A stretch of 42,616 bases of DNA from Deltaproteobacteria bacterium (lineage in GTDB: Bacteria; Desulfobacterota; Syntrophia; Syntrophales; UBA2192): the NCBI GenBank assembly GCA_012728915.1, contig JAAYEC010000040.1:1-42616 (forward strand). The letters are read 5' to 3'. The notes below the pieces were generated by a model that searched no databases, was not told the DNA's origin, and saw only the letters and a program-made list of their open reading frames with translations. Shown piece after piece: positions 34,056-41,691 of this stretch. The first letter of the stretch is position 1. Each line of letters starts with the position of its first letter. The position numbers and the translations under genes are program-made.

Positions 34056-34165
34056 GCGAAGGTGAGAAGGTAAGAAGGTGAGAAAGTTGGATAGACGGGC
34101 GGCAAGACGAGTGCTCTCCGCTTCTCCAACCTTCTTACCTTCACACCCTCTTACCCTCTCATTGA
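34056..34165. repeat. Purine-rich imperfect inverted repeat, copy 2
   Basis: The left arm (34058-34094) is built of GAAGGTGA/GAAGGTAA units. The right arm (34123-34161) is the complementary CTTCTTACCTTCACACCCTC type. The two pair imperfectly over about 35 bases in the gap between the prenyltransferase and PfkB genes. This is the clearest copy of the family. Confidence 0.65.
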
Positions 34166-34187
34166 TGATGAGGCATTGTTCCGTACG

Positions 34188-35093
34188 ATGAAAAAAAAAC
34201 ATGTCAAACACGACCCCAAGGTCCTCGTCGTCGGGTCGGTCACGATCGACCGCATCGTCGAAAACCGCAGGACGGCGGAGCGACTGGGCGGGGTTGCCAC
34301 CTACGGGGGGATCACGCTACAGCGACTTGGGGTTGGGACGGCCGTCGTGACGAACATCGCCGGGGCGGACCGGTCCATTCTCGGCATCCTGGCGGAGGAA
34401 GGGCTTTCCGTCCACGCGGGAGCCGGCCCCCGCACCACGCGCTTCGTCAACGAGTCCCGCGGGGACTTTCGCGAGCAGCGCATGCCGGAAGCGGCGATCC
34501 CCATCTCGTCAGTCCAGATCGGGCCGTTCCTTGCAGCGGTCCGCCACATCCACGCGGGCCCCCTTCACCCGGACGACATCGAGCCGGAAGCCGTGACGCT
34601 GATGGCGGAATCGAAGAGGCTCGTCAGCCTCGATGTCCAGGGGTATCTCCGCAAAGCCGAGGACGGGCGTATCGTCGCCGCCGTATCGACCGGTCTCGAG
34701 GGGGCGCTGCGCGCCGCCCACATCATCAAGGCCGACGAGGGGGAACTGACCCTCATGCTCGATCACTTCCGCGAGAGCCTGCCCGGGTTCCTGCAGCGAT
34801 TCCGCATCGACGAGGCCGTCGTCACGCGGGGCTCGCGGGGAGCGGGCGTGTGGACCCGAGCGGGCGAGGGATGGCACTTTGCCGCCGAAGCGGTCCGGCG
34901 GCCCGTGAGCACCGTGGGGGCGGGCGATGTCTTCTTTGCCGCTTACCTTGCGGCCCGCGTGTACCGCAAGCTTGACATCGACATGGCGGCCGGGTTTGCC
35001 GCGGGACTTGCAGCCAGGCAGGTCGCCGGGAAGCACCTCCCGCCGGCGTTGCTCGATTTGACAGCCGCGGCGCCGGGGGGAAAGACGCGGTAG
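34188..35093 (+). CDS. PfkB-family carbohydrate/nucleoside kinase
   Basis: A 301-residue ribokinase-fold sugar kinase. The N-terminal 'VLVVGSVTIDRIVE' strand and the C-terminal anion-hole motif TVGAGDVFFAAYLA with catalytic D247 are intact. Substrate not identified; the short N-terminal lid and lack of a ribokinase-type glycine pair fit the many uncharacterised PfkB proteins of anaerobes. The ATG at 34188 is used here; a TTG at 34176 with GAGG three bases upstream is an alternative start. It lies between two inverted-repeat spacers. Confidence 0.82.
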   Translation: MKKKHVKHDPKVLVVGSVTIDRIVENRRTAERLGGVATYGGITLQRLGVGTAVVTNIAGADRSILGILAEEGLSVHAGAGPRTTRFVNESRGDFREQRMPEAAIPISSVQIGPFLAAVRHIHAGPLHPDDIEPEAVTLMAESKRLVSLDVQGYLRKAEDGRIVAAVSTGLEGALRAAHIIKADEGELTLMLDHFRESLPGFLQRFRIDEAVVTRGSRGAGVWTRAGEGWHFAAEAVRRPVSTVGAGDVFFAAYLAARVYRKLDIDMAAGFAAGLAARQVAGKHLPPALLDLTAAAPGGKTR

Positions 35094-35177
35094 AAATTGT
35101 CCAGCCCTGGCCTTGCTCCGTTCGCCTCAAGCCGTTCCCGAAACGGGGCCGCTCAAGGACGTCCTTGACAAGTTGGC

Positions 35178-35222
35178 GGGGGTGCGGAAGAAGATGGAGA
35201 ACATTTCACCTTCTCACCTTCT
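35178..35222. repeat. Purine-rich imperfect inverted repeat, copy 3
   Basis: A short member: GCGGAAGAAGATGGAGAA faces TTCACCTTCTCACCTTCTGCGC across a CAT loop, in the 197-base gap before the nnr gene. Same sequence style as copies 2 and 4. Confidence 0.5.
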
Positions 35223-35290
35223 GCGCGCATACACCGGCGGCGGAGTTTATTCGGCGAAGTTAAATCAGGTCTACAGGCAAGGGGTAAGAG

Positions 35291-36862
35291 ATGAAGGTTG
35301 CCACGACGGAAGAGATGAGGGCGATGGACCGCTATGCCATCGAGACGCTGGGCATTTCCGACGAGATCCTCATGGAGAACGCCGGCATTGCCGCGGCCTG
35401 CGCGCTGGCCGGCGAGATGGAGATCGCGGGCAGGCGCTTCGCCGTCTTCTGCGGCGGCGGGAACAACGGGGGCGACGGGTTCGTCGTGGCCCGGAAGATT
35501 CACTCGGGTGGGGGCATCGTCAAGGTCTTCCTGCTGGCCGACAGGAACCGTTACAAGGGAGCGGCGCGCAAGAACCTGGACAGGCTGCTCAATCTGGCCG
35601 TGGACGTGAAGCCGGTGGAGTCCGTCGAGGACGTGCGGAGCTACATCCTTCATTCCCATGCCATCGTCGACGCCATCTTCGGCACGGGGCTGGACCGGGA
35701 CGTGGAGGGCCTGCCGCGCGAGGTGATCGAGCTCATCAACGCGTCGGGCAAGACCGTCCTGAGCCTCGACATCCCCTCGGGGGTCAACGGCGACACGGGC
35801 AACCTGATGGGCGAGGCCATCCGGGCGACGGCCACGGTGACCTTCGGACTGCCGAAGCGGGGAAACCTCCTCTACCCGGGTTTCCTCTGCGGGGGAAAGC
35901 TCTACGTGACGCACATCTCCTTTCCCCCCGAGCTCTACGATTCGGAAACCATCCGTGTCGAGGTCAACGACCCGCCCCCGCTCCCTGGACGCGCGCCCTG
36001 GGGCCACAAGGGGGATTTCGGAGACGTCCTCTTTGTTGCGGGCGCGGCCGGCTATTACGGGGCGCCCGCCTTCTCGGCCCTGTCCTTCCTGAAGGCCGGA
36101 GGCGGCTACTCGCGCCTGGCGGCGCCCGCTTCGGTTGTCCCGGGGCTTGCCGCGCAGGCGGGCGAGATCGTCTTCGTCCCCCAGAGGGAGACCGCGTCGG
36201 GCAGCATTGCCTTGCGCAACAGGGCAGCCCTTCTCGAACTGGCGGGAAAGGTGGACCTGGTCGTGCTGGGCCCGGGGCTCTCGCTTGCCGAAGAGACGCA
36301 GAAGCTCGTCCGGGAGCTTGCGGCGAAGATCGAAAAGCCGGTCCTCATCGACGGCGACGGGCTCACGGCCGTCGCGAAGAACTCCCGGTTCCTCAAGAAG
36401 CGCCGCTACGAGACCGTCCTGACGCCGCACGCGGGCGAGATGGCCCGGATTACGGGCAAGAGCGTCGACGCCATCGAGAAGGACCCCGTTGGCATCCTCC
36501 GTGAAACTGCGGCGGCTCTCGACTCCATCGTCGTCCTCAAGGGGGCACACACCCTCATCGGCTTCCCGGATGGCCGCGTCTTTGTCAACATGAGCGGCAA
36601 CCCGGGGATGGCCACGGCCGGGTCGGGCGACGTGCTCACGGGGGCAATCGGCGCCATGTTCGGCCTGGGGTTACCCCTCCAGGAGGCGGTGAGGGCCGGC
36701 GTGTTCATCCACGGCCTCGCCGGGGACATCGCCGCGGCGGGCAAGGGGGAGGACGGCATCACGGCCCGCGACATCATGGAGGGCCTTCCCAGGGCCGTCG
36801 CCATGGTCCGGGAGCAGGACCTCGGCGAAATCGCCGAGAAGAAAGGACTGTACCTGATCTAG
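35291..36862 (+). CDS. nnr: Bifunctional NAD(P)H-hydrate epimerase / ADP-dependent dehydratase
   Basis: A 523-residue fusion that repairs damaged NAD(P)H. The N-terminal YjeF-type epimerase domain (about 1-215) shows FCGGGNNGGDGFVVAR near 52-67 and 'SLDIPSGVNGDTG' near 158. The C-terminal ribokinase-like dehydratase domain (about 230-515) shows 'VLTPHAGEMARITGKS' near 376 and GNPGMATAGSGDVLTGAIG near 436. An AAGGGG ribosome site precedes the ATG. This is a common two-domain form in bacteria. Confidence 0.95.
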   Translation: MKVATTEEMRAMDRYAIETLGISDEILMENAGIAAACALAGEMEIAGRRFAVFCGGGNNGGDGFVVARKIHSGGGIVKVFLLADRNRYKGAARKNLDRLLNLAVDVKPVESVEDVRSYILHSHAIVDAIFGTGLDRDVEGLPREVIELINASGKTVLSLDIPSGVNGDTGNLMGEAIRATATVTFGLPKRGNLLYPGFLCGGKLYVTHISFPPELYDSETIRVEVNDPPPLPGRAPWGHKGDFGDVLFVAGAAGYYGAPAFSALSFLKAGGGYSRLAAPASVVPGLAAQAGEIVFVPQRETASGSIALRNRAALLELAGKVDLVVLGPGLSLAEETQKLVRELAAKIEKPVLIDGDGLTAVAKNSRFLKKRRYETVLTPHAGEMARITGKSVDAIEKDPVGILRETAAALDSIVVLKGAHTLIGFPDGRVFVNMSGNPGMATAGSGDVLTGAIGAMFGLGLPLQEAVRAGVFIHGLAGDIAAAGKGEDGITARDIMEGLPRAVAMVREQDLGEIAEKKGLYLI

Positions 36863-36892
36863 GGATTCGGTTGCGGGGATGGGGGAAAAAGA

Positions 36893-36915
36893 ACGGCGGG
36901 AGGAAATCCCGCCGT
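36893..36915 (-). terminator. Rho-independent terminator between convergent nnr and polyprenyl synthase genes
   Basis: ACGGCGGGA (36893-36901) and TCCCGCCGT (36907-36915) form a 9-base stem with a 5-base loop. On the minus strand it is followed by TCTTTTT, a good U-run, ending the polyprenyl synthase transcript. On the plus strand a weaker T-rich tail follows, so it may act on nnr as well. Confidence 0.8.
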
Positions 36916-36958
36916 CTCGTTGTTCCGTTGTCTTTTGACGATCCCCGGGACCCCTTCT

Positions 36959-37933
36959 TCAGAGGGTGCGCTCGGCGATGAAGTCGGCCATGGCCAGGAG
37001 CGCCGCCTTCGCCTCGCCGTCCCGGAAGGGCGCCAGCCGGGCCTTGCCGTCGGCGATGATGGTCCTTGCCCGGTCCAGCGCATAGGGGATGCCGTCGTAT
37101 TTTCCGATGAGGCCGAAGACCGCCGCGATATCCTCGTCGGTTGCCTGTTTTCTCTCGACGATCCCCCGGATGGTTTCCTTCTCCCCGGCCGTGCACCGGG
37201 CGAGCGTCCGGATGAGCGGCAGGGTGATCTTTCCCTCCCGGATGTCCATGCCGATGGCCTTCCCGAACTCCTTCTCGGCGGCCACGTAGTCGAGCGTGTC
37301 GTCGGTGAGCTGGAAGGCGAGCCCCATGGCGTGCCCGAAGGCCCGCAGGGCCTCGACCCGGTCGGGCGACGCCCCGGCCATCAGCGCCCCCACGGCGCAG
37401 GCGGCGGCGATCAGGACGGCCGTCTTCTTCTCGATGAGCGTGAAGTAATCCTCCTCGGTGATCCCCGCGTCTCCGCACTTCAGGAGCTGAAACACCTCGC
37501 CCTCTGCCATGGTGTTCGTTGTCTCGGAGATGAGCTGGATAATGGCTAGGTCCCCGTCGCGCGTCATCAGGGTGAAGGAGCGCGAATAGAGAAAGTCCCC
37601 CACGAGCACCACCGACGCGTTTCCCCAGACGTTGTTGGCCGAGGGCCGGCCCCTGCGCGTCTCGGCGCCGTCCACCACGTCGTCGTGCAGCAGCGTGGCC
37701 GTGTGGATGAATTCGATCACCGCCGAAAGGGGGTAGCGCCTCTCCCCGCGGTATCCGCACAGGTCCGCCGAGGCCAGGAGCATGAGGGGGCGGAACCGTT
37801 TTCCGCCGCTCGAGATGAGGTGGTTGATGACCTGGGGGATGAAGGGAATCTCCGAATGGAGGTATCGGCCGAGGTGTTCTTCCACCTGCCTGAGGTCGGG
37901 CTCGTAGCGGCGCAGGACGTCGGTCATGTTCAT
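36959..37933 (-). CDS. ispB: Trans-polyprenyl diphosphate synthase (octaprenyl type)
   Basis: A 324-residue all-alpha prenyl chain elongase making the long isoprenoid tail of quinones. Both Asp-rich motifs are present: D84-DVVD88 in LLHDDVVDGAETRRG and D211-DTLD215 in FQLTDDTLDY, along with GGKRFRP near 43-49. The length and the small residues before the first motif fit long-chain (C35-C45) synthases rather than farnesyl synthase, though product length is not certain. It pairs functionally with the UbiA-type prenyltransferase at 33072. A promoter lies about 50 bases upstream. Confidence 0.9.
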   Translation of the reverse strand: MNMTDVLRRYEPDLRQVEEHLGRYLHSEIPFIPQVINHLISSGGKRFRPLMLLASADLCGYRGERRYPLSAVIEFIHTATLLHDDVVDGAETRRGRPSANNVWGNASVVLVGDFLYSRSFTLMTRDGDLAIIQLISETTNTMAEGEVFQLLKCGDAGITEEDYFTLIEKKTAVLIAAACAVGALMAGASPDRVEALRAFGHAMGLAFQLTDDTLDYVAAEKEFGKAIGMDIREGKITLPLIRTLARCTAGEKETIRGIVERKQATDEDIAAVFGLIGKYDGIPYALDRARTIIADGKARLAPFRDGEAKAALLAMADFIAERTL

Positions 37934-37975
37934 GGGCAGTCATCCCGTATGCGAAGATGGTGACGCACTGCCGTG

Positions 37976-38004
37976 CTCTTATCGGAGATGCCGCGAAATG
38001 TCAA
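37976..38004 (-). promoter_or_regulatory. Sigma70-type promoter of the polyprenyl synthase gene
   Basis: TTGACA (38004-37999), 17 bases and TAAGAG (37981-37976), about 45 bases before the start codon. Confidence 0.5.
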
Positions 38005-38145
38005 GGCGGCCGCCCCCGCGGGCCCGTTCCAAAAAAGGGCTTTACAGCCCGCCGGTTTTCCATACAATGATTGCGCAGGGAACCGCCGCGGATCGAGCCT
38101 TTGCGGCACGCGCCGCCGATCCCGACTCCAGGCGAAAGTGGGCCC

Positions 38146-38970
38146 ATGTCAGTCAAGCGAGCCGTTTTCTTCATCTCCGACCGGACGGCGATCACCGCCG
38201 AGACCTTCGGCCACAGTCTCCTGATCCAGTTCGACGACGTCGACTTCCAGAAGATCACGCTTCCCTTCATCGACTCTCTCTGGAAGGCGCAGGACGCCCT
38301 CGAGCAGATCAACGACGCGCGGGAGCACACGGGATCGCGTCCCATCATCTTCAGCACGATCGTCAACTCCCAGGTCCGCAAGCTGATCCTGTCGTGCGAG
38401 GCCACCGTGGTAGACCTTTTCGACGCGTTCATCGGGCCCCTGGAGGAGGAACTGCGGGTCCAGCCGACCCTGGGCGGGAGTTCCCACCCCTCGGCGGGTG
38501 AAGAGCTCGACGTCAGGATCAATGCCGTCAACTTCGCCCTCACCAACGACGACGGGATCACCACGAAGAACTACGACAAGGCGGACGTCGTCCTGGTGGG
38601 CGTTTCGCGCACCGGGAAGACGCCGACCTGCCTCTACCTGGGCCTGCAGTACGGCGTCTACGCCGCCAACTATCCCCTGACGGAGGAGGACCTCCTCATC
38701 GAGTACCGGAAGATCCCCGGCGTTCTCCAGCCGTACCGCAACAAGCTCTACGGTCTCACGATCAACCCGGATAGGCTCCAGAAGATCCGCGCCGCCCGTC
38801 GCCCCACCGGCCGTTACTCGTCGCTCGAGCAGTGCCAGAAAGAGATCTCGCTGGCCGAGTTCCTCTACGTCTCCAAGAACATCCCCTACCTGAACATCAC
38901 CACCATGTCGATCGAGGAGATCGCGGCGACGGTGATGCACAAGAGCAAGCTGCAGCGGCGCATCTTCTGA
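38146..38970 (+). CDS. ppsR: PpsR-type bifunctional kinase/pyrophosphorylase (DUF299)
   Basis: A 274-residue regulatory protein of the family that phosphorylates and dephosphorylates either phosphoenolpyruvate synthase or pyruvate phosphate dikinase. The N-terminal 'FFISDRTAITAET' and the P-loop GVSRTGKTP (152-160) followed by CLYLGLQYGVYAANYPL are diagnostic. The start at 38146 gives the family length; 25 further upstream codons are open but unsupported. Neither target enzyme gene is in the window. In an anaerobe with gluconeogenic or acetate-type metabolism this would gate PEP/pyruvate flow. Confidence 0.92.
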   Translation: MSVKRAVFFISDRTAITAETFGHSLLIQFDDVDFQKITLPFIDSLWKAQDALEQINDAREHTGSRPIIFSTIVNSQVRKLILSCEATVVDLFDAFIGPLEEELRVQPTLGGSSHPSAGEELDVRINAVNFALTNDDGITTKNYDKADVVLVGVSRTGKTPTCLYLGLQYGVYAANYPLTEEDLLIEYRKIPGVLQPYRNKLYGLTINPDRLQKIRAARRPTGRYSSLEQCQKEISLAEFLYVSKNIPYLNITTMSIEEIAATVMHKSKLQRRIF

Positions 38971-39026
38971 TATGCCCGTGACCGGGGGCGCATCCCGTCA
39001 GGCATTGCGATCATTTGCCGGTACTG

Positions 39027-39123
39027 CGTTTGTGAAGCTAGGAAGAGCAGAAGTCAGGAAGAGCGGACAAGACAAGGAATCTTTCCTCCATTCCTATCTT
39101 CCGCTCTTCTTATCTTCCTTACT
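39027..39123. repeat. Purine-rich imperfect inverted repeat, copy 4
   Basis: The purine arm (about 39028-39082, containing AGGAAGAGCAGAAG and AGGAAGAGCGGACAAG) faces the pyrimidine arm (about 39083-39123, CATTCCTATCTTCCGCTCTT), forming a long imperfect hairpin that fills the gap between the convergent ppsR and rmuC genes. Confidence 0.6.
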
Positions 39124-40557
39124 TCAGGTCTTTTCACCCGGTTCCGTTCCCGCGATCGTTTCGCGGGCCGTCACCCGGACCTCGTCCATGGCCTCGGGCA
39201 GCTCCCGGCTCGTCGAGACGCCCAAGTCCCTGAAGCGGCGGAAGGAGGGCATGAGCCTTGTCTCGATGGAGCGGACGGCGTCGTTGTGCGCCTCGACCGC
39301 CTTCGAGAGGTTCGTCCCCGCCCGCCCGATGTGGTCCGCGACGACGGAGAAGCGTTCGTAGATCTCCCGGCCCAGGCGGTTGATCTCCCGCGCGCCGGTG
39401 GCCACCTGCTCCTGCTGCCACCCGTAGGCCACGGCCTTGAGAAGCGCGATGAGCGTCGTGGGGGTGGCGAGAATCACCTTGCGGAGGCTGCCGTCCTCGA
39501 TGAGGCCCGGGTCGTTCTCGATGGCGGCGCTGAAGAAGGTCTCGCCGGGCAGGTACATGACCACGAGCTCGGGCGACTCCTCGAACTGGTCCCAGTAGGC
39601 CTTGGACCCCAGCCCGTTCATGTGGGCGCGCACGGCCGCCACGTATCCCGCGAAGGCCTTCTTGCGGTCCTCCTCGCCGGAGGCCTGCAGGGCATTGAGG
39701 AAAGCGTCCACGGGCGCCTTGGCGTCGACGACGATGACCCGGCCGTTGGGCAGCCGCACGATCATGTCGGGCCGGAGCTTTCCGGCTTCCGTGTCCACCG
39801 TGACCTGCTCGTCGAAATCGCACCAGGGCGCCATACCGGCCAGCTCGGCCGCGCGCCGCAGCGACATCTGTCCCCAGGAGCCGCTCACCTGGGGCTTGCG
39901 AAGGGCCGTGGACAGACCGGCCGTTTCCCGCTGCAGGGCCTCGTTCATGGCGCCGAGGGCCTGGATCTGCCGGGAGAGATCCCCGGCCTGCTCGGCCCGG
40001 ACCCTCTCCATCTCCCGCAGCTGCTCCTCGTAGCGCTTCAGGGTCTCCTGGAGCGGCCGGATCGTCCCCTCGAGCCCTGCCTGGTGCTCGCCGAGCTTCC
40101 CCTTCGTCTGCTCGAGGATCCGGCCGAGGTTTTCCGTGGCGAGCTCCAGGAAACTGCGGTTGCTGCTTTCGAGGGCGGCCGATGCCTGGGCCCGGAAGGT
40201 GTCGGCCATCTCCGTCCTCATCGTCTCGATGACTCCCCGCTGCCGTTCGATGCTGCGGGCGGACTCGTCCAGCCGGGCCTGGGCCTCCACGGCCTGGACC
40301 CGCTCGTCGTCGAGAGCCTTGCGCAGCCCGGCGATCTCGCCCTCCGACAGATCGAGCTGGCGCCGCAGCTGGTCCATCTGCCCCTCGGCGTAACGCGCCC
40401 GGCCTTCCAGCTCCGTGACCCGCGCGGAGAGGCTCCGCCGGATCTCGTTGACCTGATTGAAAATTTCCTTCTGCGCGGCCAGCCGCGCGATGACCCACAG
40501 CAGGATCCCGCCGGCAGTGAAGCCGGCCGCGAAGATGATCACGAGGTCGATGGACAT
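39124..40557 (-). CDS. rmuC: DNA recombination protein RmuC
   Basis: A 477-residue protein with one N-terminal membrane helix (about 3-24), a long coiled coil (about 25-215) and the C-terminal RmuC nuclease-like domain (about 215-420), recognisable by VSGSWGQMSLRRAAELAGM, KLRPDMIVRLPNGRVIVVDAKAP (split across about 257-280) and 'LATPTTLIALLKAVAYGW'. RmuC limits DNA inversions and has been linked to anti-plasmid or recombination functions. The start at 40557 has GGAGG four to five bases upstream; an ATG seven codons further out lacks a site. Confidence 0.93.
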   Translation of the reverse strand: MSIDLVIIFAAGFTAGGILLWVIARLAAQKEIFNQVNEIRRSLSARVTELEGRARYAEGQMDQLRRQLDLSEGEIAGLRKALDDERVQAVEAQARLDESARSIERQRGVIETMRTEMADTFRAQASAALESSNRSFLELATENLGRILEQTKGKLGEHQAGLEGTIRPLQETLKRYEEQLREMERVRAEQAGDLSRQIQALGAMNEALQRETAGLSTALRKPQVSGSWGQMSLRRAAELAGMAPWCDFDEQVTVDTEAGKLRPDMIVRLPNGRVIVVDAKAPVDAFLNALQASGEEDRKKAFAGYVAAVRAHMNGLGSKAYWDQFEESPELVVMYLPGETFFSAAIENDPGLIEDGSLRKVILATPTTLIALLKAVAYGWQQEQVATGAREINRLGREIYERFSVVADHIGRAGTNLSKAVEAHNDAVRSIETRLMPSFRRFRDLGVSTSRELPEAMDEVRVTARETIAGTEPGEKT

Positions 40558-41042
40558 GGAGCCTCCGGGAGATGGCAAATGGCAAAGGGCAAAAGGAAAA
40601 AGGCATGGTTGCGACGACTTCCCTTAAGTCTTTTCCCTGTGCCTGACGCCCATCTTCTATCATTATCCCCGCAACTTGGCAAAGGATTCGGCATCCGCTC
40701 GCCGGCACCGGGGACGGGGTCTCACGGGGGTCATGAACCGCGCATACGCATCGTCGCAGCACGCTGTGGCATCGCAAAGCATGCCGCCGAGCCGGCGCGA
40801 CGCCCCTGCTCCGTCTGCCGGAAAGGCCTCCTGCAAAGGCTATGGGACACAGAGGGCGGAAAGTGTTGCGGGTAGGGGGTTTGAAGAGGGAGGACCGGAA
40901 AAGGTTGCCGGGAGGGCCTTTCGGAGCCCGAGAGACCAGAAAGGGGCACGTATCTTGCATTTCGACGGGACGGCTTCTCGGGAATTTGCCGGGAAAAGGT
41001 CTCTTCATCGCGAAAAATTTTTCGGGGAAATGTGAAAAAAGC
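40558..41042. other. Long intergenic region between rmuC and the HU gene
   Basis: No supported gene is seen. A degenerate purine-rich inverted repeat occupies about 40570-40655. A perfect 14-base palindrome CGAAAAATTTTTCG sits at 41011-41024. Open frames here are arginine/serine-rich, lack ribosome sites and look like chance. No tRNA, SRP RNA or tmRNA signature was recognised. Confidence 0.5.
40570..40655. repeat. Purine-rich imperfect inverted repeat, copy 5 (degenerate)
   Basis: The left arm carries GGCAAATGGCAAAGGGCAAA-type units (40573-40605). The right arm, TTCCCTTAAGTCTTTTCCC onward to 40655, is a partial complement. It lies just upstream of rmuC and is the least regular copy. Confidence 0.4.
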
Positions 41043-41071
41043 TAGACCGCGAGGGATTCCTGGGCTATACT
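41043..41071 (+). promoter_or_regulatory. Candidate promoter of the HU gene
   Basis: TAGACC (41043-41048), 17 bases and TATACT (41066-41071). A hairpin CCACCGG/CCGGTGG (41073-41094) overlaps the expected transcription start, leaving a leader of about 125 bases before HU. Confidence 0.45.
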
Positions 41072-41202
41072 TCCACCGGTTTGCAATCCGGTGGCGGATT
41101 TCCTTTTGAAAGGGGGATGGTTGTCAAAACACCGAACGAAGGAAACAAGCGTGAAGGATTCACGGCAAACCCAATCAATCCAATCAAGGAGGAGAGTTTT
41201 AA

Positions 41203-41472
41203 ATGAACAAGGGACAACTCGTTGAAGTGGTAGCCAAGGCGCTTGGCTCCAAGAGCGCGGCGGAAAAGGCCATCAATGCAACCCTGAAGGCGGTCACGGA
41301 CGCCCTGAAGAAGGGCGACAAGGTCACATTGGTCGGCTTCGGGACCTTCTCGGTCACCAAGCGCGCCGCCCGCACCGGCCGCAACCCCCAGACCGGCAAG
41401 GAAATCAAGATCAAGGCGAAGAAGGTACCCAAGTTCACCGCCGGCAAGGCTCTCAAGGACACCATCAGGTAG
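41203..41472 (+). CDS. hup: HU-family DNA-binding protein
   Basis: An 89-residue histone-like protein that bends and compacts DNA as a dimer. It has the family's N-terminal helices ([15 protein letters not shown]), the [11 protein letters not shown] strand, the DNA-contacting arm [20 protein letters not shown] (about 58-77) and the C-terminal helix. The length is exactly typical. An AAGGAGGAG ribosome site lies just before the ATG, and a clear terminator follows. Confidence 0.97.
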   Translation: MNKGQLVEVVAKALGSKSAAEKAINATLKAVTDALKKGDKVTLVGFGTFSVTKRAARTGRNPQTGKEIKIKAKKVPKFTAGKALKDTIR

Positions 41473-41489
41473 AAACGGTTGCCCTGAAC

Positions 41490-41523
41490 CCCCCGGTGCC
41501 CCCCAACACCGGGGGTTTTTTTT
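41490..41523 (+). terminator. Rho-independent terminator of the HU gene
   Basis: CCCCCGGTG (41490-41498) and CACCGGGGG (41507-41515) form a 9-base stem with an 8-base loop, followed by a run of eight T residues (41516-41523). Confidence 0.92.
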
Positions 41524-41691
41524 ATTCAAAAACAGGCGACGGGCTTCGGGCCGAAGGCACCGGAAAATCCCGCATCCGCCGTTTCCGCCTCTCTCCGGTC
41601 ATGTCCGTCGCATCCATCGATTGCGCTTTGCTGTCCTGCAATGAAATATTTCGTTTGAGGTTCTCACGGGGAATCGAGTACAACGGGGATC

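Noticed and set aside
40676-41035. A 119-codon open frame before the HU gene
   Set aside because: Basic, serine/arginine-rich composition, no ribosome site, no recognisable motif, and it overlaps the palindrome and spacer elements.
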